DNA of 55,610 nucleotides from Priapulus caudatus (taxonomy: Eukaryota > Priapulida > Priapulimorpha > Priapulimorphida > Priapulidae). Both the position numbers and the translations under genes were made by a program. The stretch is taken from positions 36,357 through 91,966 of the forward strand of contig NW_014577250.1 in NCBI RefSeq assembly GCF_000485595.1, read 5' to 3'. Shown one piece after another: positions 12,801 through 27,400 of the stretch (the stretch's first letter is position 1; each line of letters begins with the position of its first letter). The notes beneath the pieces are model-generated. The model searched no databases. It saw only the letters and a list, made by a program, of their open reading frames with translations, and was not told the origin of the DNA.

Positions 12801-13693
12801 TGTGACTACCAACACAACGAGTTTATGTAGCTCTCTGAGACATATATGCTGAATAGGTTTATAGGCACGTACGTGAATCTATTCCTAATTTAAATAATAG
12901 AAAATCTGCTCTCTGGTTGTCTATCGTATCCCACATTGTACATCTACCAGTCACTAAAGTATCCAGCTATTGAATGCCGTTAAACTTGTGTTCTTCCAGT
13001 GAACAATTAACAAAATTATAGCAGTTATATATATTGTAGTATTTTACGTGGAAAACTAGTTACGGGCAAATCTCCTTGCTTATATGGAGACCACAGACAG
13101 TTTTACTAGGCGTGACCACAAAGACTACACAGAGATAACTGGCATATACGACCCACTTACTAATTTAGTTATAATACTTAAGCGGATTAATTATATGTGC
13201 CGGAACAAGCTGCTAGTATCTGATCTATAACTGCTTCCGTGTATATACATCAGGAATTTGTCATAACAAACGTTGCTATACTGGGTTGATAACAGTAATA
13301 ATGAATGGCGATATACCATTTCACGGAAAAATAGGTGGTACGAGTACGCTTTTTGAAACACACACGCATATGCACGCACCCACACACGCGCACATATGCA
13401 CGCAACCACACGCACACGCCCAGACAAACGCGCGCAAATTATCAGAGGAGTGATACGGCTGCAAATCGAACGTATAGCATTATAGTGACGATTTATATGT
13501 AACTCCAGCGAAGACTTATACTGGAAACAACAGGATATAAAATGATTGTAAATATCGTATTGGATCTATTGTTAGCGCTATGCCAATGATCGGCTCGATT
13601 GGTTTTGTGGCTATCAGTGATAAAATATACTCACTCACCACAATGCGATTAGAGTAACAAACATACAACATACATAAAAAACATAAACATACA

Positions 13694-13724
<31 letters not shown>

Positions 13725-16700
13725 CATACATACATACATACATACATACATACATACATACATACATACATACATACATACATACATACATACATACATA
13801 CATACATCCATACATACATACATACATACATTTTAACATACATTAAAATCTAACCGGCCCTGATTATGCTGTTTGACTGTTGTTAGTGCAGTGATCGTTA
13901 CTACACTCCGGCTGCATACCCTGGCTGCATTTTCTTGTAAGTTAGCTAATTAACGGAGCAAATGAGTAATAATAACTCGGTTTCATATAACATTAGTACA
14001 GAACTGTGAATATAGGCTGATAGTGCCATACCCGTATGGCGCTAATGGCAGGTGACACGCTTTACATTAAATTTCCCCTCGTGGTTAAATTTTAATTTCG
14101 CCAAAAAATTAAACAACAATAATACGCACAACCGTCATATGAAATATGACTCTGACGAAGCCCACATCTGTTTTAAACTGACAGTTGTAAGCGCGTTTCT
14201 CATTAGAGAAATGTTCCGCAATATAATGTGGGTAAAATCATTAGGGCAACTACACCCACCCTCCACCCCCCACCCCCGATTTCCTGCATGCCTGTCAAAC
14301 ACTGGCTAGGAATGAGCTTATGACAACATTATAACATATAGCTTATGACAAACAGCAGCAAACTGGGTGCGACACACGGCACCAGCGGCTTCTGCCGTCA
14401 ACGCAGCAACAAACTCCGGTTTGTGAAAACAAGAACCTGCTTAGAAAACGACAGACGCAGTGTTTAGAAGTATATATATCAGACGCAGGTGAAGAAAACA
14501 CCACGCGCATATATAGGTACATATACAGCAGGACACCGCGTGCGACCAACCTTCACGCTGTTGAACACTTCTATTATCTGTAAGAAGATAAACACGAAAG
14601 AATGAAATTAATCGTGGAAGCGTCAGCGTGCGGGTGCGACCTGCATATCTAGGTAATATTACTGCATGTGCTATTAATAGACCATGTAAGCTTGTCACGG
14701 ATTTCGACCTGTCATTCCGATCGAATTTGAAATCGAATCGGCGGCGAGCAGATTTTGTTGTTGAATAAAATGAAATAATACAAATAAATTACAGTTAGTC
14801 GTGAAAATACGAGCTGGGACCGTGCAAATTAGGAATCGAATAATTACAATTAGATCAAGATAAATGACGTGCATAGTTTATAGCATATATATGAACTTGA
14901 TAAATGCTATTCACGAGGATAAATGACGAGCTAGTGCCGCAGGATAAAGGTAATGGATTCCGGCAATTGGAAATAACGCTACCATGCTTATATGCACATT
15001 AAAGCTAATGCTTATAACTGTATGAGAAAAAAAAACGCAGAATTAGTTCAGAGAGGACGCGAATACATTGCGCATAAACATTCTCGCGTATGCACTACTC
15101 ACCAATGCTGCCTTGTGGTAGTCTGTGCCCTCCTTGCCCTCCTCCTCTTCATCTTCCTCCGTGCCTCGCCTTGCCTGAGCGCTAGACGATTCCTTATCAC
15201 TGAAATAGGATCGCAGACGTATTATCATCACATGGGAGAATTTCAATTACTGATCAATGCTAGTGTCGCCTGACGGGTGAAAACAAATGGGATATGTGCT
15301 ATGTGTGACAGGTAATATATATAGTCTATTATTTATGATATCTTACCCGTAGACGCTTTCGTCAGATGTGGCATTCAAAGACTCCTTTGTTCTCGGTGGT
15401 GCCAACCCTTCTATAGGTATATCAGACGACTCCTGTAAAATAACCATTAATCATATAACACCTGTTACAAACACAGGCGTGCGCGTACACGTGCACGCAC
15501 GCACACATACACGTGCACGCACGCACACACACATACACGCACACGCACGTACACCTACACGCACACGCACGCATTCATGCACTCACAAACGGACAGTCAC
15601 GCAAACTAAACGCCGACAATGGTAGAAACAAGATGAGTATAGCAAATATTTCAATAGCAAGTATAATTAGGTGTTACAATAAATAAAACACTTGTACATA
15701 CAATGATACTTGTAAAACGCAACGCGACGCGACACTGTGAAACGAACTGAACGTAATTCCATTTAACGTTATTTTACGGGGCTTCGTTATTTTTTACAGG
15801 TTTTATCAAAACACTGAATTCGCAAGCCTGCATGACTGCATCATCCTTTCGCAAGCATCGTTGTCACATAGCGCACCACAGCCAAGCTATCATTAAACGC
15901 TATCACGTTAGTTCAACGCCCGACTAAGCAAGCAAACGTCCAACTTTGGCATTGAACATGGTAAGAGGGGCAGCGCTCGCTCTGCCCCCGCATGTAAGCA
16001 CCTGCATCTAAGCAACGTATAAAACCACCTGCTGAAGCATTGTGACAAGCAGTTTTATCACGCATGCACAAAAGCAGATAGCGCGAGCAGCGGAAAAGCG
16101 CGGGTTGTTTAAAATTGGCGCGTAAAATACACAAACAGCAACGTAACTGAGCATCACGATATTAGGGGAAACTCCATAGCCTAGATTCCAAAAATGTGAT
16201 TGGTCGCTTTTTAGCCGAATTAATGATAGGATTTTAAATTCAGTAAACATTACTGGTCATCTGGGACAAAACCGAGTAAATAGGGGAAAGAAATTGATAC
16301 TAGCAAACATCTGCCGTCCTGCCTTTTATTCAGACAGAATCATAGAAATTATTATGTTTTCGCGTTCGCGATACCAACTGACAGGTTTAATAGACACCGT
16401 ATCTGTATTGATGCGTGCTTATCAATACTTGCAGCTGTCGCGGCAACGCTTAAAACGCAACTGCCGTTACAGCAGGAATTTTATCTTTTTTATCTTTTTC
16501 GTTAATTTTGCAGCTTTTTGGAGATTTTGTGCTATTCAAACGGGCCCTTGCCGGCTTTACGATATCCCGCGTGTAATTACAACAATTTGTGAATGCGCCC
16601 CTATTTTTCCAGTTCTGCCGAAATTACGACATTTGTTGTGCCAACAATACGGCGACCGCGTTGCCATGGATTTCGACAATGAATAGGGGCACTCTCATCA

Positions 16701-19700
16701 GCTCATTCATTACTGCCCTAGTATAAATATCAGCGCGGAGTTCCGTGTTCTCTCAACATTATGGAATTTAATTGGGTATAGCCGATCACACTGGTGCATG
16801 TGCCGGCAGCATTCCGGCTAGAGCAAAGGGGACAACACTCGTGCGTGCATGCGTGCGTGAGTGAGTGAGTATACGTGCGTGCGTGCGTGACCTTTGCCGC
16901 ACGGTGACACTCGAAGCAACGCAGACAAAATGACGGCACGCGAGGCGTGTAAGAGGGTAACCGTCGCATGACGCCGACAACACGACGGATTTATATACAA
17001 TTATCCGCACAAGTGACGCGCGTGTAGGCGCGCATGCACGTGCGCGCGCGTGTGTGTAAACTTTTCAGAAAGGGCATGAGTGCCAGTATACGATCCATGA
17101 AGAAGCAGACCATGTGCATACCGACTTACAGGGACGCCTGTATCAGCGCCACGGCTACAGACGGCTGGACACAGTGTGAACGAGGGAAACCACGGCTGCG
17201 TACGCCCTATTCACGTATTCCTCGCGCATGCACCTATACACCCGATGCGACCATGTGTCACCGATCACACGGAAAATGTCACCGAGACGTCGCAAAGTAC
17301 ATAACCGTTATTCTACTTTTAATAGCTTAATTTATAATTGATTGGTACTTTCTAATGAGGAAATTTATAATCGAGTGGTACTTTATAATGAGATAATTTA
17401 TAATTGAGTGGCAGTTTATAATGAGGTAATTTATAAATGAGAGTAGGCCTACCGTCCGTCACATCTTGAATGATTATCTAGCTGTTTCAGTGTTGAATGC
17501 TGGCTGTCACAATAGTGCTAGCGTACGTTAATCGTTATGAATAGTGACAGTTGAAACGTCAAAGTAAACGTTTTAAATAATATTCCAAATAATCATGAAT
17601 TATTGTAGATTTATCGTCCAGAACGTAATATACATCTACACGCGTCAGGCGTTTATATTTAATAATAAATTGCGACCAGAATATTGGACAATTTATGGGT
17701 ATTTCCTCAGTATCTATCAAATTTGTTTTGATATGATTAGATTACATTAAATTTTTTATTTCAGACCGCTCGCCCCGCCTGCATGAAATGGACACCGAAT
17801 TAAAGAACTATACAATCCTCCAGCGCATTATGTACGAGATCTGATTGGCCAGCCGTCGACACACGCCCAGGCGCAATATATGCGCGTTGATAGGTGGTCA
17901 CTGACAGTCGGACTGACTTTGTTTTCCCCAAGTTGCTTGGCTGACTTGTTAGCATTCACTCGTGATATATATATATATATATANNNNNNNNNNTGATATA
18001 GTATATAATTTGAACTATATCAGGGCGCCGCGCAACCGGGGGGGCAGGGTGGCTGGTCGCCGCCCGCTATCATTTGCCAAGAAAAAGGAAAGAAGAAAAT
18101 TAAAAAGAAAGGAAAAAAGAAAAAGAAGAAAAGGAAAAGGAGAAGAGGGAAGGAAAAAGAAAAAAAATCGCAAATGTCTTGCAAATGATGGGTGGTGGTT
18201 GGGGGTCACTTCCTTCATTTCAAGAAAGGTCAAAGAAGAGAATATTCTTGCACAATAATAGGGGATCGCCCAAATGAGTGATGTAGCCTACGAACTGGAC
18301 CACTTTCATCGAAGCAACAGATCGAACAAATAGTGTCGAAATCAATACCCATTATAAAACGCTGCTGCTTAATTTGATATCGATATCAAGACCGACTCCT
18401 TAGGACGTCGACAGGCGCGCTGGGTCTACCCGCCAACACAATGCCTAGACAGAACAACACTCTGTGTGTTAGTTTCCTGTGGGAGTCCAAGTTGGGCACC
18501 ATCATTTTGTCGATTGATGCTAGTTTTCGGGCGGAAGCGGTAGTGCGTGCGTGCGCTGCGTGGCGATGCGTGGCGTGCGTGCTGTGCGTACGCGATCGAT
18601 TATTCAGCGCGTCAGCGCAGCGAGCCAAGGCCACAGCGGCGATGCTGCTGATGGGGGGCGGGGGGGGGGGGGGGGGGGGGGGGGGGGGTGGTCTGAGCCG
18701 GCGAGCGAGCATTACTGTACGGTGGGTATATCGTGGGGTTATTTCCTGTGTTCTGAGTCGTATGGCGGTATGGCCCGTATGTCAGCTGGCCGGAGGTATG
18801 TCTCTCCCGTGAGTGCCCTCTGGTTCTAGTTATTAGTTAGTGTGGTGTGTGTGGTGTGTGTGTGTGTGTCGTGTGGTGTGTTGTGTGTGTGTGTGTGTGT
18901 TGAGGGTGTTGTGTGTGTGCTGTGTTGTGTGTGTGTGTGTGGTGGGTGGGCGTGGGCGTGCGTTTCATCTCTCTCCGGGTCATGTTTTTCTGCTCCTCTA
19001 GCATAATACAACAATTATTGGTTCGAAGTGCCTACAGCCATAGATTTTAAAGCCAAATCACTGTTCCCCCACAGTTCCGGAGGACCCCCTGCGTTTTAAA
19101 ACGTATCAGTTTCATACATTGAATTTCAAGAAATCCTGCTAGTTCCGGAGACCCCATTTTCGGAACATAGCCGGTTCCAGAGGCCATCAAATGGGCGGGC
19201 ATCGCCCATGCACCGCTTGCAACGGAAATCCGGGTCGTCATTGAGTCGGCCTTTTATGCCACTACACTTCTTATGTACCCAGTGTGCACAACCGCGACAG
19301 CGGACGGAATTACTCCCAACACCCTTCCTGCACACAACACAGGGGTACTTGTATACAGGGGTATATATATATATACATTTAGATATTAAAATATTTCATT
19401 TCTAATGAGTAGTTGCTAAAATGGTTTGTCGAGCATTGTGATTTCGGAAAGTATACATATGACAACTTATATAGATGATATATTTTTAATTGAGAATCAT
19501 TTGTTATAGACGCATTAAATCATTTTTTACACGGGAATTGGAGTCGCAAATATAATACCTTCTATATAGGTATATTTTGAATTAAATTTAATGTATAGTA
19601 GCTGCATATGAATATATTTTATCGAAGACGCTAAATGCTAGAAACGGTCTTACTGGTATAGCATCCAACTATACATCACATCTACCTCGCCATAAAAAGT

Positions 19701-22700
19701 TGATCTGTATATTGCGAATTTAAATATTGAATATGACGATCAGCAAGGTATCAATAATAAGATAATAATAAACGTTTTAATAGACCACAGATAGTCGCGG
19801 ATAATTTAGAAAAATGGCTGTTATAAATATGGCCGTTCAATGTCACGATATTTTGGTTCCCACGTTAAAACGAGTAGGACGACAATCTTAAAATGTATTA
19901 TTGCGTTGCGTGTATTTTGGAGATAGGCCTATCTTTAGACTTCTCTAAAAAGGTACATCATGTAGTAAAATTAACACGTAAGAGAAGGACCCGGTTCTTC
20001 TCGTTCGGATTTATGCTTACTTATACGTTTGGGAAATAACTAGATTGTTAAAATACACCCTGCACGGATTCAAAGGGAAATTTTGCTTATGATATTAACA
20101 TACGCCATCCAACTCGCGGGGAAGAATAAGAATGTACGCGCACAGTGAGGATTTACGTATTGTTGCATAGCACGCTTAAATTATATTCCATGGTGATTTT
20201 TCTTTTTGGAAATTATGTATGCATGACTTTGTAGAATAAAAAATATATTGTGATATTAATAGAATTGTGACTGATAATTTTAAGATAGGCTTCATTTCTA
20301 AAATAAAGAACGACTATTTAGTTGGATTGGTTAAAAATAGTAACCATGTATGCCCAAATTCTAATACCAATGTCCCCCGCAAGCACCACTCCAAAAGCAG
20401 TGCAACAGTTTTATCCCAGCATTATGCTACGAACATATGTATGTATATGTTCATAATCATGCATACTAAATAGTATACCACACACCAGAGCGCACGCGTC
20501 CGCGCACCCACAACTTTGTACGGGTACAATTACAGCTTTGCACTTCACATGCACGGCTTTTTACGTAATTGCAAACGAACGGATGCTATACATGCAGGTG
20601 GGTGGGTACACACGATAGATATACCTCTTGGCGCGACATTTTCTTCGGTGTCTGGGAAGGCTAGAAAAATTAGAACATATTCGAACACATAATGTGGACT
20701 ACAGAGCATGCGCTATAACGACTAGCCAGCGCAGCCACACCAACGATCCTATAAGAATTGCCACAGGATCTTTGGTGCAGTTGAAACTACCGCTGTCTGT
20801 AGACAGGAATTTACAACCAAAAACTAGCGCTAGAACGTGACTATGACTAGAGAGTAGCGTGAGTCTATAGCCGAGCTAAAGACGGCAAAGATGCATCTCT
20901 ATTCATCAAATATATTCGACTACCGACTCTATATTCGACGAAACTACACTCAAACTGCCGCTACTGCGAACGCAGTTACGTTGTGCATGCAACCGTGGCA
21001 ACTGTTACTGAACTGTAACTGAAATGTTAAACTAATAGAAATACAATGCGGTTATTCAATAGAATATATCGAGAGCATCTACTCTTATCACAACGACAGT
21101 GAAATGTAATACTGCTGTTAACATTAACCGTACACATTGAAACGACAATCAAACACCATATTATAAACGACACATATAATTATTATAACACATAAGTTGG
21201 GCCAAACTTACGTAACATTAAACAGACACGAAATCTTCAAAACACAACAACGTGCTGAGTGATAGGAACATACAGTTACACAGTTATAGACACATACATA
21301 TGCATCATGTGACAGAAACATATTATGTATGCATCGACGTGCAATCCTGGAACGCTCTATCCTGAAAATTATATCTGTGACAGTGCCACGAACCTAAAAT
21401 AAACCAGCCAACTTCACTTCCTGGCACAATCTTCACCACATAGCCTTCACCACCCGATCTTTATATGATCTTTATCCATTTACCATTCACTTCTCAACTC
21501 TCACCACTGGACCTTCATCCGCCTTTTACCGCCTTCATTCAGCAACATACATTACACGATCTTCACAATATAATCTTTACCACATAATCCACACCGACAT
21601 ACATTCACTGCATGTCAGTCATTCGCGGCCAAACGTTTACCACATAAACATTCCTGCTACGCACACACGTTTAGGGCACCGATACACTATAAATATTATA
21701 TATATATATATGTGTGTCTGTGTGTGTGTGTGTGTGCGCGCGAGCGCGCGCGCGCGTGTGCGGGCGTGTCTTCGTTTGTGTATGTGTGCCTGTGTGCGCG
21801 CGTGTATGTTTGCGTGCGTGCGTGCGTGCGCGCTCTTTTTTGTGTGTGCATGCGTGCGTGCGTGCCTATAACTGTATATTAAATTAACAAACACACCCCC
21901 CCAGACATCCCAACTACGGCAGCGTTCAGTGCTTACCGCCGTCAGCGTCCACGTCGAGCCGTCCCGCTGCATGGGTTTCGGCACGTCCAGCCCGCCGTCA
22001 AACGACCGCCGTACGTCTCCGTTCATCTCCACCATCCTGTCGATATCGTCAACGGCGCCATCGTCCGAGTACATCTGCGTCGCCGTCCTGCAATAAGTCA
22101 GCGTCCGTGTAACCGCTGATCGAACCCACTGATCTATAGACAACTCGGTCATATATAGATCAGCGATCGAACCAGATGGACCTCGCGATCACAGCGAGAT
22201 GTGGCGCACGCTGTTGTCGCTTATATATAGCGAAAATAATCTAGTCAACTAGTTTATATGCATTTTCTGCAGGTTGGAAAGTAATCAGCAAACGTGAGAA
22301 TGACTATCATCCGTACACCATGTCCCTCGCCGTTATGAGGTTAACCGCCTATAAAGTCTTACGAACATCCACTGAAAACTGATGACAAAAAATCAAAAAC
22401 AAAAATAACTACGCATCTCAACTAAAAACGATTACATTACGGTATCCGACTGTAATCATCGTGCATTATATACATGATCGTTTCTTGGAGAGCTATCACG
22501 TACATGTACACCTTGATAACGTAAGTTACAAACGTGAGCAAATCTTCCCGTATGAAGCATCCTCGACATTTTTAAGAAGTCCTTCCGAGCCACATAAGAC
22601 ATTTCCACATGGGCGTACGGATGATAATCGCGTTCCACTAGGATTCTCGATTAACTGCAGTAACGAGCACCTATATAAAACTGATCAGTGACAGTTCTAC

Positions 22701-24420
22701 TGGATTTTCCCACTGCGCAAGTATGTAACTCTGATCACACAAATAGATTTACTAAATGTTTGTTTCCACTTTAACACGTATATATCAATTAAAAACAGCG
22801 AGCCGATACTTATTGGCTCCGATTTTTTCGTTCAAAATGTTATCTTCGTATATTAAAATTTGCTAATATCAAACTGCTGGTTCATAAACCACACACGACT
22901 AAACCTTAAGTGAATAGAATCATCACAATGCAGTGCACGTAAGATATAAGGTGCTACACACACGACGACTCACCTTCCTCATAACACATGATAGGGCATG
23001 CTGCATAATAGGCCAAAGAACGTAAACAGATAGAGGTAGATAGCAAAAAATGAGGACTGTAAAACTCAAGCATATATCTCTCGCCTTTGGTCAAATATCC
23101 TCAGCAAACTGAAAACTTACGTGTGCTTTTGTAGCATGTTTGTCTATAAACATGGTGGTGTGAGTTTATAGCTTATTAGTATAGCTGTTTAAATACAAAC
23201 TCACGATATTAACAATCACAATCAAATTAAAGCCTTGCATAGGGAAAAATCCTTGTTACACACGAAATAAGGTGCAAGAATAAGACAAACAGCCTTGTTA
23301 CAATACAAAATAGGGTGCAAGAATAAAAAAAAACATTGTTACACAGGAAATAAGGTGCAAAAATAGGAAAAAAACATCCATGTTACATAGGAAATAAGGT
23401 GCATTATAAGAAGCTGTCGTTGCCGCGTGAAAATGTGGCCGCTATACTCACCAGAAACATTGCCTTTGATGTTAATAATAGTAATAAAACATATAGATTT
23501 GATGACGGTTATAGATATATAACTGCGGACGAACTCGCAAATGAGAGAAAAAAAGAAAGAAAACACAAACGCGTGAAAACGTCAAAAAATGGAAAACGCC
23601 AACCTTTCCGGTACAACACCTCCCGAAGGGTTGGACTCGTTATCCGAACTGTAAAGCCAACGCACCAATCCAACTTACATACAAACACGGGGAAACAAGT
23701 CAATAGGAAAATGTCAACCACCATGGAGGCTGGATGCGCGTGGCGGGTCCATGGCGACCTCGCTACGTGTCAACGACCGCGTGGCTACCACCAGGGGTTA
23801 ATAATGACATTATTATTATTATTTGTCATTATTAACTACTGCTACCACGTATGGAAGGCACGGACAGTTGCCAGAAGATGTATGTCAACAGCGTTTAAAT
23901 CAGCGTCTCTTAACCCATTCGTCGCTAGCTCAAGCATGGGCGTTAAGCTTGTTTAATTTTGTTGGCATGGGTATCCAATGACTCCGAAATTTTTCTTTTG
24001 TGGTCCGAACCTATCTATGCCATACATCAGTTCGTGTTTATATGAACGCGAGCTTCCACGTTAGCCCAACGTCCGGAATATTTTATTTACAGGCAAAAGT
24101 ACTCTAGAACCACTTGCTTAGAAAATTTCAGGTGCAAAGATGCTAGTTACTAGGTGCGCATATCAGCGTAGGATACGCATATTTATTGCTGTTGATAATT
24201 TTAAATTCGTTTAACTTCCAACTGGTTTTCCGAGTATAAATCTTACCGGGAACACCGAACGCGATTACGCATCGGTTTCATCAATACTGATAAATTGTCT
24301 GAAATGCTACCAGAATGCATAGAGCTATTCACCCTTCCTCCAACAGGTCAAACTGCGCAAGGCCCACCACGCCCCCCCCCCACTTCACCGGGGTGTGAGT
24401 TAGGGGAGTTAGGTGAGGAC

Positions 24421-24462
<42 letters not shown>

Positions 24463-27400
24463 GTTTTGGTCGTGACGACGGTGGCAATAGTTAACTGTAA
24501 TTTGTAAACAACAAAACCAAACTGGCGTGCAAATTAACCACATCTGTGGCAACAACTTGAACAAAAATAAGGGCAATTGACACGATTTAAACCACTGGTC
24601 AACAGCTAGGTAACGCTGCTGCAACATGTGACAACGCATTCAGTTGACGACATTATTCTGGGCTGGCAACCGTCGCGAATAACCATACGCTCCTACTAAC
24701 TCATCGTTAACTATCAAAGCTTGTCAGAGCAGGTCAGCCGACAGGCAACACCACCGACAAGGCGCGTGCGTCATCGTCGTCGTCATGTTAAGCCGTCAGG
24801 TCATGGGGTCAAGCAGTGAGGGTCATTGGGTCAAGCAGTGAGGGTCATGGGGTCAAACCGTGAGGGTCATGTGGTCAAGCAGTGAGGGTCATGGGGTCAA
24901 ACTGTGAGGGTCATGTGGTCAAGCCGTGAGGGTCATGGGGTCAAGCCGTGAGAACGACAGCCAGAGAGCAGACGCCTCCCTCACACGCGTGCACCAATAA
25001 CGGAGGCACAAAGACGCGTGCACTAAAAGCAAAGCACTGCACAGGCTTCCCAGCTGCTTCCGAAAATGGGAATAAGGGATTCGTGAGAGAAGATGGAGAC
25101 ATCTTAAATGTGAACAACACTTTCGTGCTTATTCGGTTAGGGGTGGAGCACTAAAATGTTGTAATAAATTTAATTTATTACATATTATAATGTGGGGTGG
25201 GGTATGGATGGGAGGGACTGTGGAGTCCTTGCATTATGAGATGCTACTCCCAGTATACCTACAGCACATTTGTAGTATAACTGTGGAGGATAACTACGAC
25301 TCTAATGGGAGGGGGTTGTGGGGATCCATATATATCGTCACTAACGCATGGACGTCATGCTTCATTGAAATTCCACGTACTGCACCAAAGACAGATTTGT
25401 TCTTTTTTAGTATTGCAAGCATTAATGAATCAGTAATGAAGTGCTTAATACGGCTTTGATATAACATCTATAAAAAAGTGCGAAATGTCATGCCAGCGTG
25501 ATGAAAATATTACGAAAATGCAACACGATCATTTGAGAATTTTCGGGAGTAAAAGCCCCCACCTTCATCACCTCCCTGAAGATGTTCGCCTGTCTACATA
25601 TTTAGACTGTCACCTCCGCCTAGAATTCATTGCGGTTTGACAGGTGCTTGATGACTAGATGACCAGACATTCCTACTACCTTACTAATTTCCAAGTACAT
25701 TTACCATATCCCATGACGTTCGCTAAGAATCTGATATGTAGCAAGACATCAAGCATACATGGCGACAGCGAAACTTCTTAAATATGGATAATTCCACGCG
25801 ATTTTAGCTACACCTTTGGATTTTGCACAGTATTCTAAAGAATTTTAAAATATAATAAGCCTCTTTTGATCTTCCTACAATGACACATCAGTACAGTTCG
25901 ACTTATCCACCTCGTCTTGAATGCCATCTCATCTCTTACATAACCAGTACATCGTAGCTTTATATTTACTAGCCGTGTCGTGCATTTATCCTGCGGTCTA
26001 AGAATAGCCCTTTTCAATCTCTGAATCTATCAACTTTCCTACTTTTGCTGAACTATTGAGGGTTTTTCTATAGTTACCACACAGGAGTTACTCGGAGGTG
26101 TCACTGCGACACTTCAAAATGATTCTTACATAAATTACTGATTGAAAGTTGGGAACGGGTTCATATTAGCTCACATCACCTCTTGTATTGTCACCATCTC
26201 TCTCATATCAGATCACTCAGTGAGGACACCAGTAAACTTTGAACCTTACGGACAATCATTTCTTTGTGGGACTAGAAGAAGAGAAGCTCCGTTTTGTGCA
26301 GCCTTGTTAGCAGCGTTAGGCCATATCCTCACAGCACCATTAAAGATGTCGACAAAATATTGCTCCAAAAATTTCTTTAGAAATATGCCACTGAAAGTAA
26401 TACGATGTACTCGTTTTGAGTATTACAACTAAGACCCAATAGTTTATCAGTGAGCACAAACGAATTCATAAGTCGATGCTGTTTGGGTGGATGTATGTAA
26501 AATTTTCTAGCATATATAAACACACATCGCTGTAATTTATATCAATTGCTGCATTTTCCATACGTTTAAATCTCACAGAATCAACTTTTTGATCTCATTT
26601 TACTTCATGAGGTGACAGCTTAAATGCTCGAATTAATGAACGTCTGCATTGCTATAACAACTGTCGTGTGTTGTGGCGCATTGTTATCGCAGTGGTGAAC
26701 GTAGCGCCTTGTATTGCTACGTTACATCCAACTATGAGCAGATGAATTTTTACACTGTTAACTTTGACATTTTATAAATTTTGAAGCTATCAGTAGAAAA
26801 TTTTTGCAGTCACATTTTGTATAGGCATCTTTAATACGTTTTTTTTCAAAAAGGAAATAAAACTATGCAAACCACAGGCCAAACATCTCTTACAATCCAT
26901 ACGCCTTACCAAATTTTGAGCAGGATACGTCTGAAGGACCTTTATATGGAAAAAGAAACGAAACGAAAATAACATTATATAATAATAATGATGATAGAAG
27001 ACGTAACTGTGTGTATACGGCTACAAACCAATGGGTGTCAATTGTAACAAAGAAACATTTATCGCAAACGCAATCTCGAGAGTAAAATCAAAATATAGAT
27101 ATAGTGTCTATGAGAATAGCTTTACAGTAATATACTAACACACAGCCGATAGTATCCTGACGAGTAATTTCAATCTCGAGCATCGCATGTGAGTGTTACT
27201 TGCTTTTACTTGCAGTTTAATCCTACTTCTTTCGTGTGCGTAAGTGATTGCAAGCACTTAAGCGTGAGCTTGCATAGTTTCTAGGTGCAGCTCTAGATAC
27301 GTTTTGAGCGGTTATAGAGAGCGACTGCCACGAAGATCGTGTGAACTGATCGTGCTTCAGCCGGGAGGTTAGCAATAGCTGCTGAATCATGCTACCACTA

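Larger units (their letters stand above)
15433..21936. other. Receptor intron of about 6.5 kb
   Basis: Contains CA/GC repeats near the acceptor, a 33-base tandem repeat, a 10-base gap, a purine-rich stretch (about 18085-18165), a G-run, a retrotransposon relic and a TG/CG block near the donor. The open frame at 16294-16686 has no recognisable features and I treat it as chance. Confidence 0.5.

Noticed and set aside
13516-13839. Open frame of repeated MYVC residues
   Set aside because: It is translation of the (CATA)n microsatellite.
16294-16686. 130-codon open frame on the plus strand
   Set aside because: No recognisable motif, no splice context; probably chance in an intron.
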